From positions 1-6,171 of the forward strand of contig USQP01000051.1 in NCBI GenBank assembly GCA_900556945.1: a DNA stretch of 6,171 bases. Reading direction: 5' to 3'. The position numbers and the translations under genes were made by a program. The notes under the pieces were generated by a model. The model searched no databases, was not told the DNA's origin, and was given only the letters and a program-made list of their open reading frames with translations. This document shows positions 5,567-6,171 of the stretch, piece by piece. The stretch comes from an uncultured Clostridium sp. (GTDB lineage Bacteria; Bacillota; Clostridia; TANB77; CAG-508). Within the stretch, counting starts at the first letter, position 1; each line of letters opens with the position of its first letter.

Positions 5567-6171
5567 TTAATATATTAATTTTTTTATTTTTTTTATATTT
5601 TCTTTTGTCTGCCTATAACCTAATTCATAAAGTTCATCAATTTTTTTCATATCCAAAAGACCAACTTTATTGCTGGTTATTTTTAACGTAAGATCTGCTC
5701 CATTTAATTCATAATTTGACAATTCTCTACATAATAACCCTATTGACCTTCCTGCTACCTCTATCAAATTTTTATTGCAAACTGTATTTTCTTTATCTTC
5801 AAAAATAATATTTATGACTTTATCGGCTCCTAGAGCTTTTAATTCTTTCCATGGAACATTCTCTCTCACTCCTCCATCGACTAATTTAATATTCTTATAA
5901 GAACATGGCTCAAATACCACTGGATAACTACAACTTGCTCTAACGGCCTTTCCTATCTCTATATCATTTCTAAATATGGTATTATCGGAAATAGTATTTC
6001 TAAATTTACAAGAAGTAAAACAAATAACATCTCCCTTACACAAATCGACACTTGGAATGACTAAAGGCATTTTTATATCATTGATATCATAGATTCCTTT
6101 TTTATTACAAACTTTATTCATTAACTTTTCTATCTGTTTTCCTGTATTTAAACCTTTAATTACAATTCTTC
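5567..6171 (-). CDS. Patatin-like phospholipase, C-terminal part (5' end outside window)
   Basis: The frame is open from the right edge of the window to TAA at 5569-5567, giving 200 visible residues. An internal ATG at 6121-6119 is not the likely start: the frame continues upstream as RIVIKGLNTGKQIEKL, which fits patatin sequence, and no ribosome binding site precedes that ATG. Visible family features are PLVIPSVDL followed by GDVICFTS, the AVRASCSYPVVFEP segment and LVDGGVRENVPW, whose Asp (codon 5878-5876, visible residue 98) should be the catalytic Asp of the Ser-Asp dyad. GADKVINIIF follows. The GxSxG nucleophile and the Gly-rich oxyanion motif should lie beyond 6171. Family members hydrolyse acyl esters of membrane lipids; the substrate here is unknown. 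A terminator of its own is not visible, so read-through into the toxin unit 18 bp downstream is possible. Confidence 0.87.
   Translation of the reverse strand, partial: RIVIKGLNTGKQIEKLMNKVCNKKGIYDINDIKMPLVIPSVDLCKGDVICFTSCKFRNTISDNTIFRNDIEIGKAVRASCSYPVVFEPCSYKNIKLVDGGVRENVPWKELKALGADKVINIIFEDKENTVCNKNLIEVAGRSIGLLCRELSNYELNGADLTLKITSNKVGLLDMKKIDELYELGYRQTKENIKKIKKLIY

Noticed and set aside
5555..5579. Palindromes AATAAATATTTATT (5555-5568) and ATTAATATATTAAT (5566-5579) as the patatin terminator
   Set aside because: Pure A/T stems would be weak, and low-complexity A/T sequence makes such palindromes by chance. The second overlaps the stop codon and coding end.
5567..6121. Complete 184-aa patatin gene starting at 6121
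   Set aside because: The frame stays open with patatin-like sequence to the window edge, no ribosome binding site precedes the ATG, and the catalytic Ser region would be missing.

Overview
The window is a strongly AT-rich stretch of bacterial DNA, read with the standard bacterial code (Trp is TGG and TGA is a stop). Perfect AAGGAGG-type ribosome binding sites, sigma-A-like promoters, a GerMN-domain gene and an oxygen-sensitive activase/dehydratase family protein all point to an anaerobic Bacillota, most likely a spore-forming Clostridia-like gut organism. The first 27 bases are not biological: they match the end of the Illumina Nextera Read 1 transposase adapter, so the window begins at a contig end with untrimmed adapter.

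Layout, left to right. 1-27 is adapter. 28-291 is non-coding; it holds a leftward extended -10 promoter candidate (130-157) and two leftward hairpins (203-230 and 241-278) that end the next gene. 292-837 (minus) encodes a 181-aa membrane-anchored GerMN-domain protein. 838-991 is a divergent promoter region in which the two -35 boxes overlap on opposite strands. 992-5311 (plus) encodes a 1439-aa protein carrying two ASKHA-type 2-hydroxyacyl-CoA dehydratase activase modules, a Cys-rich linker, a DUF2229-like module and a dehydratase D-component-like module. 5567-6171 (minus, 5' end outside the window) is the C-terminal part of a patatin-like phospholipase.

The most interesting part is the 255-bp gap between the last two genes (5312-5566). 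It is filled by what looks like a complete, compact type I toxin-antitoxin cassette built like the par/Fst locus of enterococcal plasmid pAD1. A rightward promoter (5308-5336, 17-bp spacer) drives a roughly 73-nt non-coding RNA. A leftward promoter (5520-5548, 17-bp spacer) drives a roughly 133-nt mRNA with a strong ribosome binding site and a 23-codon ORF for a hydrophobic, cationic peptide (5417-5488). The two transcripts converge on one 14-bp perfect stem that works as a terminator in both directions. A 19-bp direct repeat (18/19 identical) lies once in the antitoxin RNA gene and once across the toxin start codon. Because the transcripts face each other, the repeats make the RNAs complementary over 19 positions, and the one mismatch becomes a G-U wobble at the G of AUG. 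The toxin leader can also fold back on its own start codon. The peptide does not belong to a family I recognise beyond an Fst-like MKDL start, so this is a candidate new toxin family in a known architecture.

The large activase/dehydratase protein appears monocistronic. The TA terminator is probably also its terminator and that of the patatin gene, since neither has another convincing one. Nothing in the sequence links the activase, GerMN and patatin proteins functionally.
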